Assembly (NCBI GenBank): GCA_013995675.1
Contig: VWRR01000003.1
Location: 310,001-374,000 of the forward strand
Source: Cyanidiococcus yangmingshanensis
Taxonomy: Eukaryota; Rhodophyta; Bangiophyceae; Cyanidiales; Cyanidiaceae
DNA length: 64,000 nt
Reading direction: 5' to 3'
The notes under the pieces are model-generated. The model was given only the letters and a program-made list of their open reading frames with translations, did not search any database and had not been told where the DNA came from. Shown in pieces: positions 62,674 to 64,000 of the stretch. Within the stretch, counting starts at the first letter, position 1. Every line of letters begins with the position of its first letter. Position numbers and translations under genes: made by a program.

Positions 62674-64000
62674 CTAGAAGAAGTGGTGAAACGCTCTTTG
62701 TAGCGGCTCGCTATGCATAGATAAGTACACCAGAATGCCTGCAAAATAGCCAGCAAGTGCTGCCAACGATGCATTCCGCAGATACCAAAAGAAACCTACT
62801 TTCTCCATTCCCATATAGGCGACGCCAGCGGCCGACCCAATAATCAGAATACTGCCACCTGTTCCGGCACAGTATGCGATGAGTTGCCAAAGTTCGGAAT
62901 CCGACGGATGTTGACTCAGTTCGTACATGCCCATGGTAGCGGCAACCAGGGGTACGTTATCGATGACACTGCTCGCCAAGCCGATCACGGTTGGGATCAG
63001 CTCACGAAGTGGCAGATGACTATCCAACCATTGTGCGAGTAGTTGCAGTGCACCTGCGGACTCGAGCGCCCCAACGCTCATCAAGATACCTAGGAAGAAA
63101 AGAATACTGCTCTGGTCAATACGGGCGAGAGCGCGAGCAGCTCGCAGCTCGGTGCGTTCCGGTTCGCCAGCATGCAAGAGGTCCGTCAGTAGCCACATGA
63201 AGCCCAGTCCAAGCAGCATACCCATATATGGAGGTAGATCTGTCACGGCTTTGAAAATTGGAACAAACAACAATGATGCAACGCCACAGAAGAAGATGAG
63301 TCTTCCCCGAGGCGCAACTGCCAGACGCGGAAGCGATTGCTGGGTGCCACTGCTGTCCTCCGTTCTCGCTGCCTCAGCAACCATTGGGCTGAATATAGAC
63401 AAAGAGACCAATAACGACACGAATGAAGGGAGCAACAAATCTCGAACGGTCGCCATGGTGGTGATCTGGCCCCCAATCCAGAGCATCGTTGTAGTGACAT
63501 CGCCCAGTGGCGTTGCGACACCACCACAGTTGGCGGCAACCACCACGGCTGCGCCCACAAGCAGTCGTGTGCTCTGAGGCACCAACTGTCGCAGAATAGA
63601 AACCATGACAATCGTCGTGGTCAGATTATCCAGTATTGCGCTCATGAAAAAGGTAATCAGACTAATCATCCATAGCAAAGCGACCGGATTCCGAGTCCGA
63701 ATCGCGTCCGTTACGGTACGAAACCCTCGATGACCGTCAACGATTTCAACGATCGACATGGCTCCCAGTAGGAAGAAAAGCAGAGGAGCCACCTCAGCTA
63801 TACTATGGCCGACTGCCTCGAGGACTTGCTGCTGACTAGCCGACAGCGTTTGCCCCGTCGGCGTGGAGAGCGCCAGTGCAGTCCACAAGGCGACTGCCAT
63901 CAACAACGCAGCACCGGCTTTGTGAAACTCCAAAATGTCCTCGAGAATAATACCGGCATAACCGCTGCAGAAGAGGATCCAGAGTGCTTCGATGGTATTG
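62674..64000 (-). CDS. NHD1: NhaD-type Na+/H+ antiporter, 5' end beyond the window
   Basis: Exchanges Na+ for H+; the plant NHD1 works in the chloroplast envelope. The frame is open to the window edge, so the N-terminus (probably with a targeting leader) is missing; at least 442 residues are present. Many membrane spans: LFCSGYAGIILEDILEFHKA, ALLMAVALWTALAL, APLLFFLLGAMSIVEIVDGH, then LLWMISLITFFMSAILDNLT with the conserved D-N-L-T-T, and AAVVVAANCGGVATPLGDVT. The second half repeats the fold with SSVIDNVPLVAATMGMY and GTGGSILIIGSAAGVAYMGM. The paired D-N motifs in opposed half-helices are typical of the family. The ATG at 63933 is not the real start, since the family sequence continues upstream. 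Confidence 0.94.
   Translation of the reverse strand, partial: NTIEALWILFCSGYAGIILEDILEFHKAGAALLMAVALWTALALSTPTGQTLSASQQQVLEAVGHSIAEVAPLLFFLLGAMSIVEIVDGHRGFRTVTDAIRTRNPVALLWMISLITFFMSAILDNLTTTIVMVSILRQLVPQSTRLLVGAAVVVAANCGGVATPLGDVTTTMLWIGGQITTMATVRDLLLPSFVSLLVSLSIFSPMVAEAARTEDSSGTQQSLPRLAVAPRGRLIFFCGVASLLFVPIFKAVTDLPPYMGMLLGLGFMWLLTDLLHAGEPERTELRAARALARIDQSSILFFLGILMSVGALESAGALQLLAQWLDSHLPLRELIPTVIGLASSVIDNVPLVAATMGMYELSQHPSDSELWQLIAYCAGTGGSILIIGSAAGVAYMGMEKVGFFWYLRNASLAALAGYFAGILVYLSMHSEPLQRAFHHFF

Noticed and set aside
1-64000. Transposons, retroelements, viral insertions, CRISPR arrays, rRNA genes
   Set aside because: No transposase, reverse transcriptase, integrase or capsid-like frames, no terminal repeats, no regularly spaced repeats and no rRNA sequence were seen.

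Overview
The window is nuclear DNA from a small, gene-dense eukaryotic genome. It most resembles a cyanidiophyte red alga (Cyanidioschyzon or Cyanidiococcus type). The reasons are: nearly all genes are single long exons; the two clear introns share a strict 5' GTAAGT and an ACTAAC branch site; many proteins carry plastid or mitochondrial leaders, with plastid ones of the red-algal MAFT.../M.FV... kind; there is a circularly permuted tRNA gene, a known cyanidiophyte feature; and two small heat-shock genes sit head to head. I place it by these features only; no database was searched. I see no transposons, no viral or retroviral elements and no CRISPR arrays.

Layout. 0.6-11 kb: DASH cryptochrome, class I histone deacetylase (one intron), two unassigned proteins, cytosolic phenylalanyl-tRNA synthetase beta subunit, and a plastid HHL1-like photosystem II protein. 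12-24.8 kb: ribosomal protein uS4, a TPLATE-like adaptor large subunit, a plastid-type unknown, the 18S rRNA maturase NOB1, a head-to-head pair of ribosomal proteins (uL16 and eL15), and the coactivator MBF1. 24.8-26.6 kb: a gene-poor stretch with one GC-rich hairpin block. 26.8-32 kb: SEC13 with a long proline-rich tail, a TMCO1-like ER membrane protein, a DUF427 protein with a mitochondrial leader, and a RuvX/YqgF nuclease (one intron). 32.5-48.2 kb: sirohaem sulfite/nitrite reductase, an F-box protein with a SPOC-like domain, a cyclin, proteasome chaperone PSMG2, the permuted tRNA-Leu(CAG), Tic22, a RETICULATA-like plastid envelope protein, and two nuclear-looking proteins (one with a RAD51AP1-like tail). 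49.4-64 kb: AP-1 mu, two small heat-shock proteins, formate-tetrahydrofolate ligase, prolyl-tRNA synthetase, a plastid fibrillin, thioredoxin, a plastid metallo-beta-lactamase-fold protein, and an NhaD-type Na+/H+ antiporter cut by the right edge.

How they fit together. Themes are translation and ribosome assembly (uS4, uL16, eL15, NOB1, PheRS, ProRS, tRNA-Leu), membrane traffic (TPLATE, AP-1 mu, SEC13, TMCO1), and the plastid (Tic22, HHL1, RETICULATA-like, fibrillin, sulfite reductase, MBL-fold protein, NhaD). Many genes are arranged head to head over 95-400 bp, so shared promoters are likely.

Quality warning. Several well-conserved genes are interrupted by one apparent change of reading frame (TPLATE, sulfite reductase, TMCO1, RETICULATA-like, NOB1, SEC13 tail, and two unknowns). 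Three lie at short G or C runs. Leftover indel errors in the assembly are the simplest reading, but this must be checked against raw reads.
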